In this document: piece by piece, positions 15,344 to 24,748 of the stretch
How positions within the stretch are numbered: position 1 is the stretch's first letter
How the letters are laid out: the number at the start of each line of letters is the position of its first letter
DNA from: CAZUDO01 sp964618895
GTDB lineage: Bacteria; Desulfobacterota; Binatia; DP-6
Assembly: GCA_964618895.1 (NCBI GenBank)
Contig: CAZUDO010000057.1
Location: 62,001-126,000 of the forward strand
Length of the DNA: 64,000 nucleotides
Reading direction: 5' to 3'
Notes under the pieces: generated by a model
What the model saw: the letters and a program-made list of their open reading frames with translations, nothing else
Told to the model about the DNA's origin: nothing
The model's database searches: none
Translations under genes and position numbers: made by a program

Positions 15344-16483
15344 ATGGCGATGACCCGGATTGCCTTCTTTGCCCCGCTGCTGACCACTGGGGGGACCCAG
15401 CGGCACCTGCAGCAGGTGGTCGCGCTGCTGGACCCGGCACGCTTCGCCGTGCAGGTCTACACGCTGCGCGGCGGGGGCGAGGTCGAAGCCGAGCTGCGGG
15501 ACGCGGGCGTCCCGGTCACGGCCCTGGGTATCCATCGTCGCCTGACGACGCCGCAGGCCGGCCTCGCCATGGTGCGCGCGGCACGGGCGCTGCGCGCGGC
15601 GCAGATCGACATCGTGCACGGCTATCAGTGGCGCCCCGCGTTGGTGGGTGCGATCGCGGGGCGTCTCGCCGGCGTGCCGCTTGTGCTCGCCAGCAAGCGG
15701 AGCCTCACCGGCGGCGACCGGGCGGCGCGCTTCGCCTGGCGTATGATCGGCCGCCGGGTCGACACCATCATCGCCAACGCCGAGGCGCTGCGCAGCGAAG
15801 CGGAGCGACAGGGCACGGTCGCCCGCTGGGCGATCCTGCGCAACGGCGTCGACGTCGAGCACTTCCGGCCGCGGGCCATCGGTGCAGAGGCGAAGGCGTC
15901 ACTCGGCCTGGACCCGCGGCGGCCGGTGGTGGGCACCGTCGGCCGGCTCGAGGCGCGCAAGGGCCACGAGCATCTGCTCGCCGCGTCCCGAGTGATGCTG
16001 GCGCGGGCGAACGGGCTGCGGCCGCAGATCGTGATCGTCGGTGACGGCCCGCTGCGCGGGCGGCTCGCGCAGGCCGCGGCGGAGCTCGGCATCGACCGGA
16101 GCGTGCACCTGACCGGGACACTCTCGGACGTGCGCGCCGCGCTCGCCGCGATGGACGTCTTCGTGCTGCCGTCGCGCGAAGAGGGGATGTCGAACGCGCT
16201 TCTCGAGGCGATGGCGGCCGGGCGCGCGATCGTAGCGACCGCCGTGGGCGGCACGGGCGAGATCGTTGACGGAGAGCGCACGGGCATCCTCGTCGATGCC
16301 GACGACGTCGAGGCCATGGCGAGCGCGATCCTCCGGCTGCTGACGGATCCCGAACGCGCCGGGCAGCTGGGTGCGAGCGCGCAGCGGGCGGTCGAGGAAC
16401 GGTACGGTGCCCGTGCGATGATTGCGCATCTCGAGCGGCTGTACGACGAGCGGCTGTCGAGCCGACGGGGGAGGGCGGCGTGA
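15344..16483 (+). CDS. Glycosyltransferase family 4
   Basis: 379 residues, GT-B fold. The N-terminal domain begins MTRIAFFAPLLTTGGTQRHL (a GG-x-x loop) and the C-terminal domain has VGTVGRLEARKGHEHLL, VIVGDGPLRGRL and the EX7E-type LPSREEGMSNALLEAMAAG. Retaining transferases of this family add sugars from nucleotide donors to polyprenyl-linked acceptors at the cytoplasmic face. It overlaps the next gene by four bases (GTGA), indicating translational coupling. Confidence 0.88.
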   Translation: MAMTRIAFFAPLLTTGGTQRHLQQVVALLDPARFAVQVYTLRGGGEVEAELRDAGVPVTALGIHRRLTTPQAGLAMVRAARALRAAQIDIVHGYQWRPALVGAIAGRLAGVPLVLASKRSLTGGDRAARFAWRMIGRRVDTIIANAEALRSEAERQGTVARWAILRNGVDVEHFRPRAIGAEAKASLGLDPRRPVVGTVGRLEARKGHEHLLAASRVMLARANGLRPQIVIVGDGPLRGRLAQAAAELGIDRSVHLTGTLSDVRAALAAMDVFVLPSREEGMSNALLEAMAAGRAIVATAVGGTGEIVDGERTGILVDADDVEAMASAILRLLTDPERAGQLGASAQRAVEERYGARAMIAHLERLYDERLSSRRGRAA

Positions 16484-18156
16484 CCGCTTCCCGACGCCGG
16501 GTGTTCGTGGTCGGCCTCGACGCCGCCACCTTCGACCTGATCCTGCCGTGGGTCGCTGCCGGTCATCTGCCCACGCTGGGGCGGTTGCTCGCGGAGGGGG
16601 TACACGCCCCGCTGCGCTCGACGCTGCCCGCGCTGACGCCACCGGGGTGGACGTCCGCCGCGACCGGACGGAATCCGGGCAAGCACAACGTCTTCAATTT
16701 CTACAAGGCGAGTGCCGGGGGCCTGGGGGGGCGGACTCCGGTCACCCTCGGCGATCTGAAGAGCCCGCGTGTGTGGGACATCGCGGCCCACCACGGCCTG
16801 CGCAGCTGCGTGCTCCACATGCCGCTCACGTACCCGCCACAACCGATCCCGGGCGTGATGATCTCGGGCATCATGACGCCGAAGGGCGCCGAGGACTTCG
16901 TCGCCCCCGCGGCGCTCAAGGAAACGCTCGCGGCCGCCATTCCGGGCTACCGGCTCGAGGTCGACGCCGACCTGCTCAAGCGTGGCCAGCTCGACGCCTT
17001 CCGGCAGGACGCGTTCGACCTGCAGCGGGTGCAGACCGCCGAGGTCCATCATCTCCTCATGCACGAGGACTGGGACCTCTTCTGGGTGATGTTCCATACC
17101 CTCGACAAGCTCCAGCACTTCTACTGGCGGTACATGGATCCGGCACACCCGGCCTATCCCGGTCCGGGTCATCCGCTCGAATCCACCATCCGCGACTTCC
17201 ACGTCGCGTTCGACCGCTCGCTGGCCAGCTTCCTCGAACGCCTGCCGCGCGACACCTCGGTCGTGCTGTTGTCGGATCACGGCTCGGCCCCGCTGCACAC
17301 GTACTTCTGCGTGCTCAACTGGCTCGCCGACGAGGGATTCCTGACGCTCCATCCCGACGCGGCCGCACGGCGCGGGCTGTCGGCTGCCGGCGTGGATGCG
17401 AAGGCGATCGTGCGTGGCCTCCGGCGGAGCGGGCTCGGGTGGTTGCCCCGCGTGTTGCCGAAGAGCCTCAAGCAGGCGGTGCCGCAAGCGCTCGCGTCGT
17501 TCGGCAAGGTCGCGCACCGCATCGACTGGAGCCGGACGCAGGCGTACTGCCCGTCGGCGCCGGGGAGCGGCTTGTGGATCAACCTGCGCGGTCGCGAGCC
17601 GCACGGCGTGGTCGAGCCCGGTGCCGAGTACGAGCGCGTGCTCGCGCGCCTGCGCGAGCGGCTGCTGGCGTTTCGTGACCCGCAGACCGGCGAGGCGATC
17701 GTGACTGCGGTGCACCGGCGTGACGAGGCGTACCGCGGGCCGTACAGCGAGGACGCCCCGGACCTGCTCATCGAGACCTCGCGCACCGTCTGCATGGTGG
17801 AAGGCCTCGGGCGCCGCGCGCTCATGCCCGCTGGGCGCGGACCCGAGGAGCGCACGGGGAACCATGCCCGCGACGGCATCCTCGTGCTGTACGGGTCCGA
17901 GGTGCGGGCGGGGCTCACGCTGCCGCGTGCGGCCATCGAGGATGTCGGCCCGACCGTGCTCTACCTGCTCGGGCTCGCCGTCGACGCGGACATGGACGGG
18001 CGCGTGCTCACCGAGGCCCTGCGTCCGGAGGTGATCGGGGGACGCCCGGTGACGGTCGCCGACGTGCCGTACACAGTGCAGGGCAACGGCTACCAGTACA
18101 GTGCGGAGGACGAGGCCCGCATTCAGGACATGCTGGAAGGGCTCGGATACGTATGA
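16480..18156 (+). CDS. Alkaline-phosphatase-superfamily phosphohydrolase (NPP-like) with LGYV tail
   Basis: 558 residues, no signal peptide. Family features are FVVGLDAATFD (metal Asp14), the nucleophile loop LPALTPPGWTSAATG with Thr53, LDKLQHFYWRYMDP and LLSDHGSAP. This is the COG3379-type branch of the superfamily, related to nucleotide pyrophosphatase/phosphodiesterases and phosphomutases; substrates are mostly unknown. The C-terminus is YSAEDEARIQDMLEGLGYV, a tail shared with other members in this window. The GTG start overlaps the upstream stop. It may cut or transfer phospho-groups during glycan synthesis, but a cytoplasmic location and an uncharacterised substrate leave that open. Confidence 0.85.
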   Translation: MTASRRRVFVVGLDAATFDLILPWVAAGHLPTLGRLLAEGVHAPLRSTLPALTPPGWTSAATGRNPGKHNVFNFYKASAGGLGGRTPVTLGDLKSPRVWDIAAHHGLRSCVLHMPLTYPPQPIPGVMISGIMTPKGAEDFVAPAALKETLAAAIPGYRLEVDADLLKRGQLDAFRQDAFDLQRVQTAEVHHLLMHEDWDLFWVMFHTLDKLQHFYWRYMDPAHPAYPGPGHPLESTIRDFHVAFDRSLASFLERLPRDTSVVLLSDHGSAPLHTYFCVLNWLADEGFLTLHPDAAARRGLSAAGVDAKAIVRGLRRSGLGWLPRVLPKSLKQAVPQALASFGKVAHRIDWSRTQAYCPSAPGSGLWINLRGREPHGVVEPGAEYERVLARLRERLLAFRDPQTGEAIVTAVHRRDEAYRGPYSEDAPDLLIETSRTVCMVEGLGRRALMPAGRGPEERTGNHARDGILVLYGSEVRAGLTLPRAAIEDVGPTVLYLLGLAVDADMDGRVLTEALRPEVIGGRPVTVADVPYTVQGNGYQYSAEDEARIQDMLEGLGYV

Positions 18157-18953
18157 GGCCCCGCGCCGCCGTCTTCTTCTTCCACGACGTCATGCCCGCC
18201 GGGCGCCTTGCTGACGTACCGGCGACGCACCGCCCGTACGTACTGTCGTCCGAGGAGTTCCGCGCCCATGCGCTGGCGGCCGCGCAGTCGTCGCGGCGCG
18301 CGATCCCGGTGAGCCAGGTGCCCGGCGAGCTGGGTGGCGGTTTCTACAGCCTCACCTTCGATGACGGGCATGAGAGCGACTACACGCAGGCGTTCCCGAT
18401 CCTGCGGGAGCTCGGGCTGCGCGCCACGTTCTTCGTCGTGCCGACGTTGGTCGAGACCGCGGGGTACGTCACCTGGGCACAGCTTCGCGAGATGGTGGCG
18501 GGCGGCATGGAGATCGGGAGCCATTCGCTGACGCATCCGTTCGTCGACCAGCTCGACGAGGCGGGCCTGCGGCGCGAGTTCGGCGAGTCGAAGGCGTGGA
18601 TCGAGGAGCGGCTCGGGCAGCCGGTGCGCGCGGCCTCGCTGCCGCGCGGTTGGGAGGCGCCCCGGATGGAGCCCGTGCTGGCGGCGCTCGGCTATCGGGT
18701 CTTCTGTACCAGCCGGGTGGGGTGGTGGTACCCGGGAAGTCGCCCCCTCCTCATGCGGCGCATCGCCGTCCGGCAGGGGATGGCGGTGGAAGACTTCACC
18801 GCCATCCTGAACGCCGAGCGCCGCGTGCTGTGGCGCTTGCAGGCGATCGAGGCGGGGAAGAACGTCGCCAAGGCTTGCCTCGGGCGCCGCGGCTGGGCGG
18901 CACTGCGCGCCCCGATTCTGCGCCTACGGTATGCGCCGTCGGAGGAGCCGTGA
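18153..18953 (+). CDS. NodB-type polysaccharide deacetylase
   Basis: 266 residues. The NodB homology domain has the catalytic/metal motif TFDDGHESDY (about residue 67) and the metal-binding SHSLTHP (about residue 122). These enzymes remove N- or O-acetyl groups from sugars using a divalent metal. No signal peptide is seen, so it may act on a precursor in the cytoplasm. It overlaps the genes on both sides (ATGA at 18153, TGATG at 18951). A second deacetylase lies at 21747. Confidence 0.88.
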   Translation: MRPRAAVFFFHDVMPAGRLADVPATHRPYVLSSEEFRAHALAAAQSSRRAIPVSQVPGELGGGFYSLTFDDGHESDYTQAFPILRELGLRATFFVVPTLVETAGYVTWAQLREMVAGGMEIGSHSLTHPFVDQLDEAGLRREFGESKAWIEERLGQPVRAASLPRGWEAPRMEPVLAALGYRVFCTSRVGWWYPGSRPLLMRRIAVRQGMAVEDFTAILNAERRVLWRLQAIEAGKNVAKACLGRRGWAALRAPILRLRYAPSEEP

Positions 18954-20092
18954 TGGCGGCCGTGGTGTTCTTCGCCACCCTCGCCGTGCTTGCGTGGGTG
19001 TATGTCGGGTACTTCGTGGTCCTGGGCACCATGGCGTGGCTCCGGGGGCGTCCGGTGCGGCGTGCGCCGATCGAGCCGACCGTCTCGCTCATCATCTGTG
19101 CCTACAACGAGGGCAAGCACATCCGCCGGAAGCTCCAGGAGACGCTGGCGCTCGACTATCCCTCCGATCGGCTCGAGGTGCTGGTGGTCTCCGACAGCTC
19201 GACCGACGGCACCGACGACATCGTGCGCGAGTTCGCGCCACGCGTCCGACTCCTCCGCATGCCGCACCGGGGCGGGAAGACGACCGCGCAGAACGAGGCC
19301 GTCAAGCACGTGAGCGGCGAGATCCTGCTCTTCTCGGACGTGACCACGGTCTATCCCGAGAAGAACATCCGCTACATCGTGGAGAACTTCGCCGACCCCG
19401 AGGTGGGCTGCGTGAGCGGGGACCTCATCTACCTGCGCGAGCAGGGCACGACGCCGGGCGAGGGCCGGGCGCTGTTCTGGAACTACGAGCGGCAGATGCG
19501 CATCTGGGAGAGCCAGGTCCACTCGCTGATCGGCACCACCGGGTGCTGCTGTGCGCTGCGCCGGGTGCTGTACGTGCCCCTGCCCGCCGATACGATCAGC
19601 GATTTCGTCGAGCCGGGGCTGATCACGCAGCGGGGCTATCGCACGGTGCTCGAGGTGCGCGCCCCGGCGCTCGAAGAGGCCGAATCGCACTCGCTCCGCG
19701 ACGAGCTGCACCGCCGCGCGCGCGTGATCACGCGCGGGCTGCGGGGCGCGTTCTGCATGCCCGACCTGCTGAATCCGCTCAAGCATCCGTGGTTCGCCGT
19801 CCAGCTGTGGTCGCACCGCGTACTGCGCTGGCTGTCGCCGGTCTTGCTGCTCGTCTTGTTGGCGGCCAGCGTGCCGCTGGCGGCGCACGGCGGCATCTTT
19901 CGCCTGGTCCTCGGGGGGCAGCTGATCGTCTACGGCGCGGGGGTGGTCGCGTATGCCCTCGAGCGGGCGCGGGTGCGTCTGCCGGGGGCTTTCATTCCGC
20001 TCTACTTCTGCCTCCTGCATCTGGCGCCACTGCTGGCACTCACCTGGCTGGCGCGCGGCGAGAAGAAGATCGTGTGGGAGACTGGACGATGA
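18953..20092 (+). CDS. Membrane glycosyltransferase family 2
   Basis: 379 residues from the ATG at 18953, with GGAGGAG just upstream. An N-terminal membrane helix precedes a GT-A domain with VSLIICAYNEGKHI, VVSDSSTDGTDD and SDVTTVYP at the D-x-D position, plus a later Q-x-x-R-W-like region (YERQMRIWE). Two to three C-terminal hydrophobic segments follow. The layout resembles processive or poly-specific GT2 enzymes of the BcsA/IcaA/NodC group. It probably adds a sugar at the inner face of the membrane. It overlaps the next gene by four bases. Confidence 0.87.
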   Translation: MAAVVFFATLAVLAWVYVGYFVVLGTMAWLRGRPVRRAPIEPTVSLIICAYNEGKHIRRKLQETLALDYPSDRLEVLVVSDSSTDGTDDIVREFAPRVRLLRMPHRGGKTTAQNEAVKHVSGEILLFSDVTTVYPEKNIRYIVENFADPEVGCVSGDLIYLREQGTTPGEGRALFWNYERQMRIWESQVHSLIGTTGCCCALRRVLYVPLPADTISDFVEPGLITQRGYRTVLEVRAPALEEAESHSLRDELHRRARVITRGLRGAFCMPDLLNPLKHPWFAVQLWSHRVLRWLSPVLLLVLLAASVPLAAHGGIFRLVLGGQLIVYGAGVVAYALERARVRLPGAFIPLYFCLLHLAPLLALTWLARGEKKIVWETGR

Positions 20093-21750
20093 GCCTCCGC
20101 ACGCTCGTTCTCGGCCTCGACGGCGCGACCTTCGACGTCATTGATCCGTTGATGGCGGCCGGCCGGATGCCGGTGCTGAGCGAGCTGGCGCGCGAGGGCG
20201 TACGCGCACGCCTGCGCTCCACCTGCCCGCCGGTGTCGGCGCCAGCCTGGGTGACGTTCCTGACCGGCAAGCACCCCGGCAAGCATGGGGTGTTCAACTT
20301 CCAGAACCTGGACGGCCGCCGGTACTCGGGCTTCAGCGAGACGCTCGTCAATTCGTCGTATTTCCGCGGGGGCACGTTGCTCGACCATCTCGGCGCCGTC
20401 GGGACACGTCGGCTGCTGTCGTATCGCGTGCCCATGACGTTTCCCGCGTGGGACGTGCCGAACGGCGTGGTGGTCGCCGGTCCGCCTGTACCGGACCGGC
20501 GGCGCGCCTATGCACGCCCGGCGACGGTGGAGGCGGAGATCGGCCCGGTGAGCCAGCTGTCGCACGACGAGGTGGCGGTGGCCAAGCGAGCGCGCGACGT
20601 GTCGGCCCTCGACGGGTGCAACCGGTTCGAGGTCGAGCTGCTCGAGCGCATCGTGCTCGACCACCTGGGACGCGGAACGGATCTGGTCATCGCGTTCACC
20701 GGCATCCTCGACAGTCTGCATCACTTCTTCTGGGGCCTGCACGATCCGACCTCGCCCGTACACGAAGCGGGCGCACCGGACGGCCTGCGGTCGATCGTGA
20801 CGCGGTGGTACTGCGAACTCGACGCGGCCATCGGCCGCATTCTGCAACGCCTCGACGAGGATACCGCGGTGATCGTCCTGTCCGACCACGGCGGGGGACC
20901 TGCGCCGCCATGGTCCCTCAACCTGAACGCCTTCCTGCGCGGGGCGGGCTTGCTCACGGCGGCCGGCGGGCGGGCGCAGGTCGCGAACGGCATGCGACGG
21001 CTGATCGACCACGCCCGCCCCGTGCTCCCCGGGCGCATGTGGTTGAAGCGCAATCTGCCCGAACGCATGCAGCGCCGGCTGCGCGGGCTGCGCAACGCGA
21101 CCGGAGCGATCGCGTGGGAGCGGACACGCGCCTACGCCGTGCCGATCTACTACCCGATCACGGGTGTCTGGGTGAACCTGGTCGGGCGTCAAGACAAGGG
21201 GACCGTGACGCCGGGCGTGGAATACGAGCGGGTGCGCGACGAGCTGATCGAGCGTTTGTCGGGGCTGCGCCATCCCGAGACCGGAACGCCGCTCGTGCAG
21301 GGCGTGTGGCGGCGTGAGGACGTGTATCAGGGGCCGCACGCGCAGGATGCGTCCGACGTGATCGTCGAGACGGCACCCGGGTACCATGGGGGCTTCGATC
21401 TCGACCATCTGGTCACCGACGTGCCCGACGCTCTGCTTCGTCAGGTGAGCGGGTCGCATGTGTTCGAGGGCATCTTCGTCGCGGCCGGTGGGCCGTTCCG
21501 GCGCGGGGTCGTCCTCGATCCGCCGAGTGTCGCCGATGTGCTCCCGACGGCGCTGCATCTCCTCGGGGTCCCTCTGCCGGACGATCTCGATGGGCGCGTG
21601 GTCACCGAGGCACTCGAGCCCGAGTGGCTCGCGAGCCACCCGGTCGAGATCGCTGCGCGGCAGGGTGGGGCGGCCGGACGCGTCGAGCTGTCGAGCGGCG
21701 ACGAGGGCGAGATGCGGAAGTTCCTGCAGGGTCTGGGGTACGTCGAATGA
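20089..21750 (+). CDS. Alkaline-phosphatase-superfamily phosphohydrolase with LGYVE tail
   Basis: 553 residues, paralogue of 16480. Motifs are LVLGLDGATFD (Asp11), PPVSAPAWVTFLTGKHPGKHG with Ser50 at the nucleophile position (Thr in the other copies), LDSLHHFFWGLHDP and VLSDHGGGP. The C-terminus SSGDEGEMRKFLQGLGYVE carries the shared tail. It sits between a GT2 and a deacetylase with four-base overlaps on both sides. A serine nucleophile is known in alkaline phosphatases proper, so activity is plausible; the substrate is unknown. Confidence 0.84.
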   Translation: MSLRTLVLGLDGATFDVIDPLMAAGRMPVLSELAREGVRARLRSTCPPVSAPAWVTFLTGKHPGKHGVFNFQNLDGRRYSGFSETLVNSSYFRGGTLLDHLGAVGTRRLLSYRVPMTFPAWDVPNGVVVAGPPVPDRRRAYARPATVEAEIGPVSQLSHDEVAVAKRARDVSALDGCNRFEVELLERIVLDHLGRGTDLVIAFTGILDSLHHFFWGLHDPTSPVHEAGAPDGLRSIVTRWYCELDAAIGRILQRLDEDTAVIVLSDHGGGPAPPWSLNLNAFLRGAGLLTAAGGRAQVANGMRRLIDHARPVLPGRMWLKRNLPERMQRRLRGLRNATGAIAWERTRAYAVPIYYPITGVWVNLVGRQDKGTVTPGVEYERVRDELIERLSGLRHPETGTPLVQGVWRREDVYQGPHAQDASDVIVETAPGYHGGFDLDHLVTDVPDALLRQVSGSHVFEGIFVAAGGPFRRGVVLDPPSVADVLPTALHLLGVPLPDDLDGRVVTEALEPEWLASHPVEIAARQGGAAGRVELSSGDEGEMRKFLQGLGYVE

Positions 21751-22769
21751 GGCCGGTCGGGACCGTGGGGGCGTGGGCCGTGAAGCGGGCCCTGTATCAT
21801 TCGGGTCTGCTCGCCCTGGCCCGCCTGTCGCGACAGCGCATGCGGGGGCTGGTGCTGCGCTACCATGCGCTCACCGAGGGAACGGCGGAGGTCTCGTACG
21901 CCACGCCCGAGATCTGTCTGCCGGTGGCCGCCTTCGAGGCGCAGATGGTGTTCGTGCGGCGCGCCTACACGGTAGTGAGCCTCGACGAGCTGGTGGAGGC
22001 GCTGCACGGTGGTCGTGCGCTGCCGCCGCGCGCGCTCGCCATCACCTTCGACGACGGCTTCGCCGACAACCATCGCCTCGGCCTGCCGGTGCTGCGCCGT
22101 TTGGGATTGCCGGCGACCGTGTACGTAGCCACTGGCGGCGTCGATGCCGATGCGCCGCTGTGGACCGCAGCGGTGCGCGCGCTCGTGCTCGCGGCGCGTG
22201 GCGACGAGCTCCGGGTCCCGGGCCTGCCGGCGCTCACACTCGCCGCGCCGGGTCGGCGGGGCTCCACGGTGCGGGTTCTGACGCGCGCGCTGGTGCCGTT
22301 GTCGGCGACGGAGCGCGCTGATCGCCTGGCGGCGACCGCCGCGGCGGCCGGTGTCGATCTGCGCCGGGAGCTCGCCGGGGTGATGCTCGGCTGGGATCAG
22401 GTCCGCGAGCTCGCCGGCAGCGGCTGGACGATCGGGGCCCATACCGTGCACCACATCAACGTCGCCCTCGCCGACCCCGCGGAGGCGGAGCGCGAGATCG
22501 TGGCCTCGCGGGACGCGATCGCCGCCGCCATCGGGGCACCGGTGCGCCATTTCGCGTACCCGAACAGCGGCGGCCGGCATCGGTATTTCGACGCCGACGT
22601 GGCCAGCATGCTGCGCCGTCTCGGCTTCCGCTCCGGCGCGACGTCGCAGAACGGGCCGCTCCGCCCGGGCCTCGATCCCTTCGCGCTCCCCCGGCTCGGG
22701 GTGAGCCCACGCCTCGGACCCGTGGTCGACCTGGCGGCGGCCATCGAGCGGCAACGGCTGGCCGCATGA
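21747..22769 (+). CDS. NodB-type polysaccharide deacetylase (second copy)
   Basis: 340 residues. ITFDDGFADNH (about residue 98) and AHTVHHINVA (about residue 230) are the metal and catalytic motifs; HFAYPNSGG lies later, as in PF01522 proteins. A 90-residue insertion separates the first two motifs compared with the copy at 18153. No signal peptide is evident. It could deacetylate a lipid-linked or nucleotide-linked sugar. It overlaps the upstream stop by four bases. Confidence 0.86.
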   Translation: MRPVGTVGAWAVKRALYHSGLLALARLSRQRMRGLVLRYHALTEGTAEVSYATPEICLPVAAFEAQMVFVRRAYTVVSLDELVEALHGGRALPPRALAITFDDGFADNHRLGLPVLRRLGLPATVYVATGGVDADAPLWTAAVRALVLAARGDELRVPGLPALTLAAPGRRGSTVRVLTRALVPLSATERADRLAATAAAAGVDLRRELAGVMLGWDQVRELAGSGWTIGAHTVHHINVALADPAEAEREIVASRDAIAAAIGAPVRHFAYPNSGGRHRYFDADVASMLRRLGFRSGATSQNGPLRPGLDPFALPRLGVSPRLGPVVDLAAAIERQRLAA

Positions 22770-22786
22770 ACGGAGCGTGCTGAGCC

Positions 22787-24724
22787 ATGTGCGGGATTGC
22801 GGGCGAGCTGCGGCTCCGATCCAGCGAGCGCGCCGACACGGAACGGGTGCGGGCGATGTGCGACGTCATGGTGCACCGCGGGCCGGACGACTTCGGCGGC
22901 TTCGCGGACCGCGAGGTCGCGCTCGGTATGCGCCGACTGTCGATCGTCGACGTCGCCGGTGGGCACCAGCCCCTCGGCAACGAGGACGGTAGCGTGCAGG
23001 TGGTGTGCAACGGCGAGATCTACAACAGCGCCGCGCTGCGCGCCGCGTTGATCGCCCGGGGCCATGAGTTCAGCTCGCGCTCGGACGTGGAGGTCATCGC
23101 GCATTGCTACGAAGAGGACGGCGTCGCCGCGGTCGAGCGGCTGGAGGGCATGTTCGCCTTCGCGTTGTGGGACGCGCGCGCCCGCCGGCTCGTGCTGGGG
23201 CGTGATCGCCTCGGCATCAAGCCCCTCTACGTCGCCGAGGTCGGCGGCCGCCTGCTGTTCGGCTCGGAAGCCAAGTGTCTGCTCGCGGGCGGGCTCGAAG
23301 GGCGGGTCGACCCACAGGCCCTGCACGACTATCTGACCCTCGGCTACGTCCCGGATCCCGCATCGATCTTTGCTGGGGCACGGCAGGTGGCGCCAGGGCA
23401 CGTGCTGGTCGCCGAGCCGGGGGCGAACGGCGGGCGTGTCCGGGAGACGCGCTACTGGCACCTGCGCGGCCACGTGGCGTCGACGGAGCGGCGGACGACG
23501 GCGGAATGGCAGGCTGAGCTTCTGCAGACGCTCCGGGCGGCGGTCGAGAGCCACCTGATGAGCGATGTGCCGTTGGGGGTGTTCCTCTCGGGCGGGCTCG
23601 ACTCGGGGACGATCGTCGCCCTCATGCACGAGCTGGGCGTGCACCCCATCCGCACCTTCACCATCGGGTTCGGACAGCGCAGCTACAGCGAGCTGCCGTT
23701 GGCGCGTGCGGTCGCCGAGCGCTACGGCACCGAGCACCACGAGCTGGTGGTCGAGCCCGATGCGGCGATGTTGCTGCCCACCATAATGCGCCACTTCGAC
23801 GAGCCGTTCGCCGACTCGACGGCGCTGCCGGTGTGGTACGTCTCCGAGTTGGCACGCCGGCACGTGAAGGTGGTCCTGTGTGGCGAGGGTGGCGACGAGA
23901 CCTTGGCCGGGTACGAGACCTACCGCGCCCGCCGCTTCGCGGCAGCGTACGCCCGCCTGCCCCGCATCATCGGCACCCGACTCGTGCCGGAGGTGGTCCG
24001 GCGTCTGCCGGTGTCGCATGAGCGGGTGAGCTTCGATTTCAAGGCGAAGCGTTTCGTGACCGGCGCCTACCTGTCGCCGGCCGCTGGCCACCTGTGGTGG
24101 AAGACGTTCCTGCACGAGGACCTGAAAACCACGATCACCGCCAACGGGACGGACGCCCACGTCGCGCCGACGGTGCGGCTGTTCGAGGCGCTGTATGCCG
24201 AGTCCGACGGTGAAGAGCTCGATCGCCTGCAGTACATCGATACGGCGCTCTATCTGCCGGCGGATATCCTGGCGAAAGCCGACCGGATGAGCATGGCGCA
24301 CTCTCTCGAGGCGCGTGTGCCGTTCCTCGACCGACGCGTGGTCGAGCTGGCGCGTCGCATCCCGCCGCGCCTCCGCCTGCGCGGACTCACTACCAAGTAC
24401 CTGCTGCGACGTGCCATGGCGGATCGTCTGCCGGCGGCGATCGTGCGCGGCAAGAAGCTCGGTTTCAACGTGCCCATGGCGAGCTGGCTGGCGGGGAGTC
24501 TGCGCGAGTTCGTGCACGACACGCTCGCGCCCAGCCGGCTGCGCCGGCAGGGCCTGCTCGATCCGGAGGCGGTCGGACGCCTGGTCGAGGAGCATACGCA
24601 ACGCCGGGCCGATCGGAGCCATGCACTGTGGGCGCTCCTGGTGCTCACCGTATGGCATGACGAGATCCTGAACACGGCATCCCCTTCCCGGGTCGGCACG
24701 GCGGCAGCCGTCGCCCGGGCCTGA
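22787..24724 (+). CDS. asnB: Glutamine-hydrolysing asparagine synthase family amidotransferase
   Basis: 645 residues. The N-terminal class II glutaminase begins with the catalytic Cys2 (MCGIAGE) and includes MVHRGPDD, RRLSIVD and VCNGEIYN. The synthetase half has the pyrophosphate loop FLSGGLDSGTI (about residue 265) and CGEGGDETLAGY. Homologues in polysaccharide loci are thought to amidate sugar acids such as uronamides rather than make free asparagine, and a related amidotransferase is typical of exosortase-linked loci. The UDP-sugar dehydrogenase at 38876 would provide a uronic acid substrate. The symbol reflects the family only. Confidence 0.88.
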   Translation: MCGIAGELRLRSSERADTERVRAMCDVMVHRGPDDFGGFADREVALGMRRLSIVDVAGGHQPLGNEDGSVQVVCNGEIYNSAALRAALIARGHEFSSRSDVEVIAHCYEEDGVAAVERLEGMFAFALWDARARRLVLGRDRLGIKPLYVAEVGGRLLFGSEAKCLLAGGLEGRVDPQALHDYLTLGYVPDPASIFAGARQVAPGHVLVAEPGANGGRVRETRYWHLRGHVASTERRTTAEWQAELLQTLRAAVESHLMSDVPLGVFLSGGLDSGTIVALMHELGVHPIRTFTIGFGQRSYSELPLARAVAERYGTEHHELVVEPDAAMLLPTIMRHFDEPFADSTALPVWYVSELARRHVKVVLCGEGGDETLAGYETYRARRFAAAYARLPRIIGTRLVPEVVRRLPVSHERVSFDFKAKRFVTGAYLSPAAGHLWWKTFLHEDLKTTITANGTDAHVAPTVRLFEALYAESDGEELDRLQYIDTALYLPADILAKADRMSMAHSLEARVPFLDRRVVELARRIPPRLRLRGLTTKYLLRRAMADRLPAAIVRGKKLGFNVPMASWLAGSLREFVHDTLAPSRLRRQGLLDPEAVGRLVEEHTQRRADRSHALWALLVLTVWHDEILNTASPSRVGTAAAVARA

Positions 24725-24748
24725 CCCTTCCAGAACGGAGAAAGCGAC

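Noticed and set aside
15335..15344. A frameshift between methyltransferase and glycosyltransferase
   Set aside because: The methyltransferase ends normally at 15335 and the glycosyltransferase has its own ATG at 15344; the longer overlapping frame is just upstream read-in.
9042..22769. An exosortase/PEP-CTERM system
   Set aside because: Several genes resemble those beside exosortase A, but no exosortase-like protein and no PEP-CTERM tail was found in the window.
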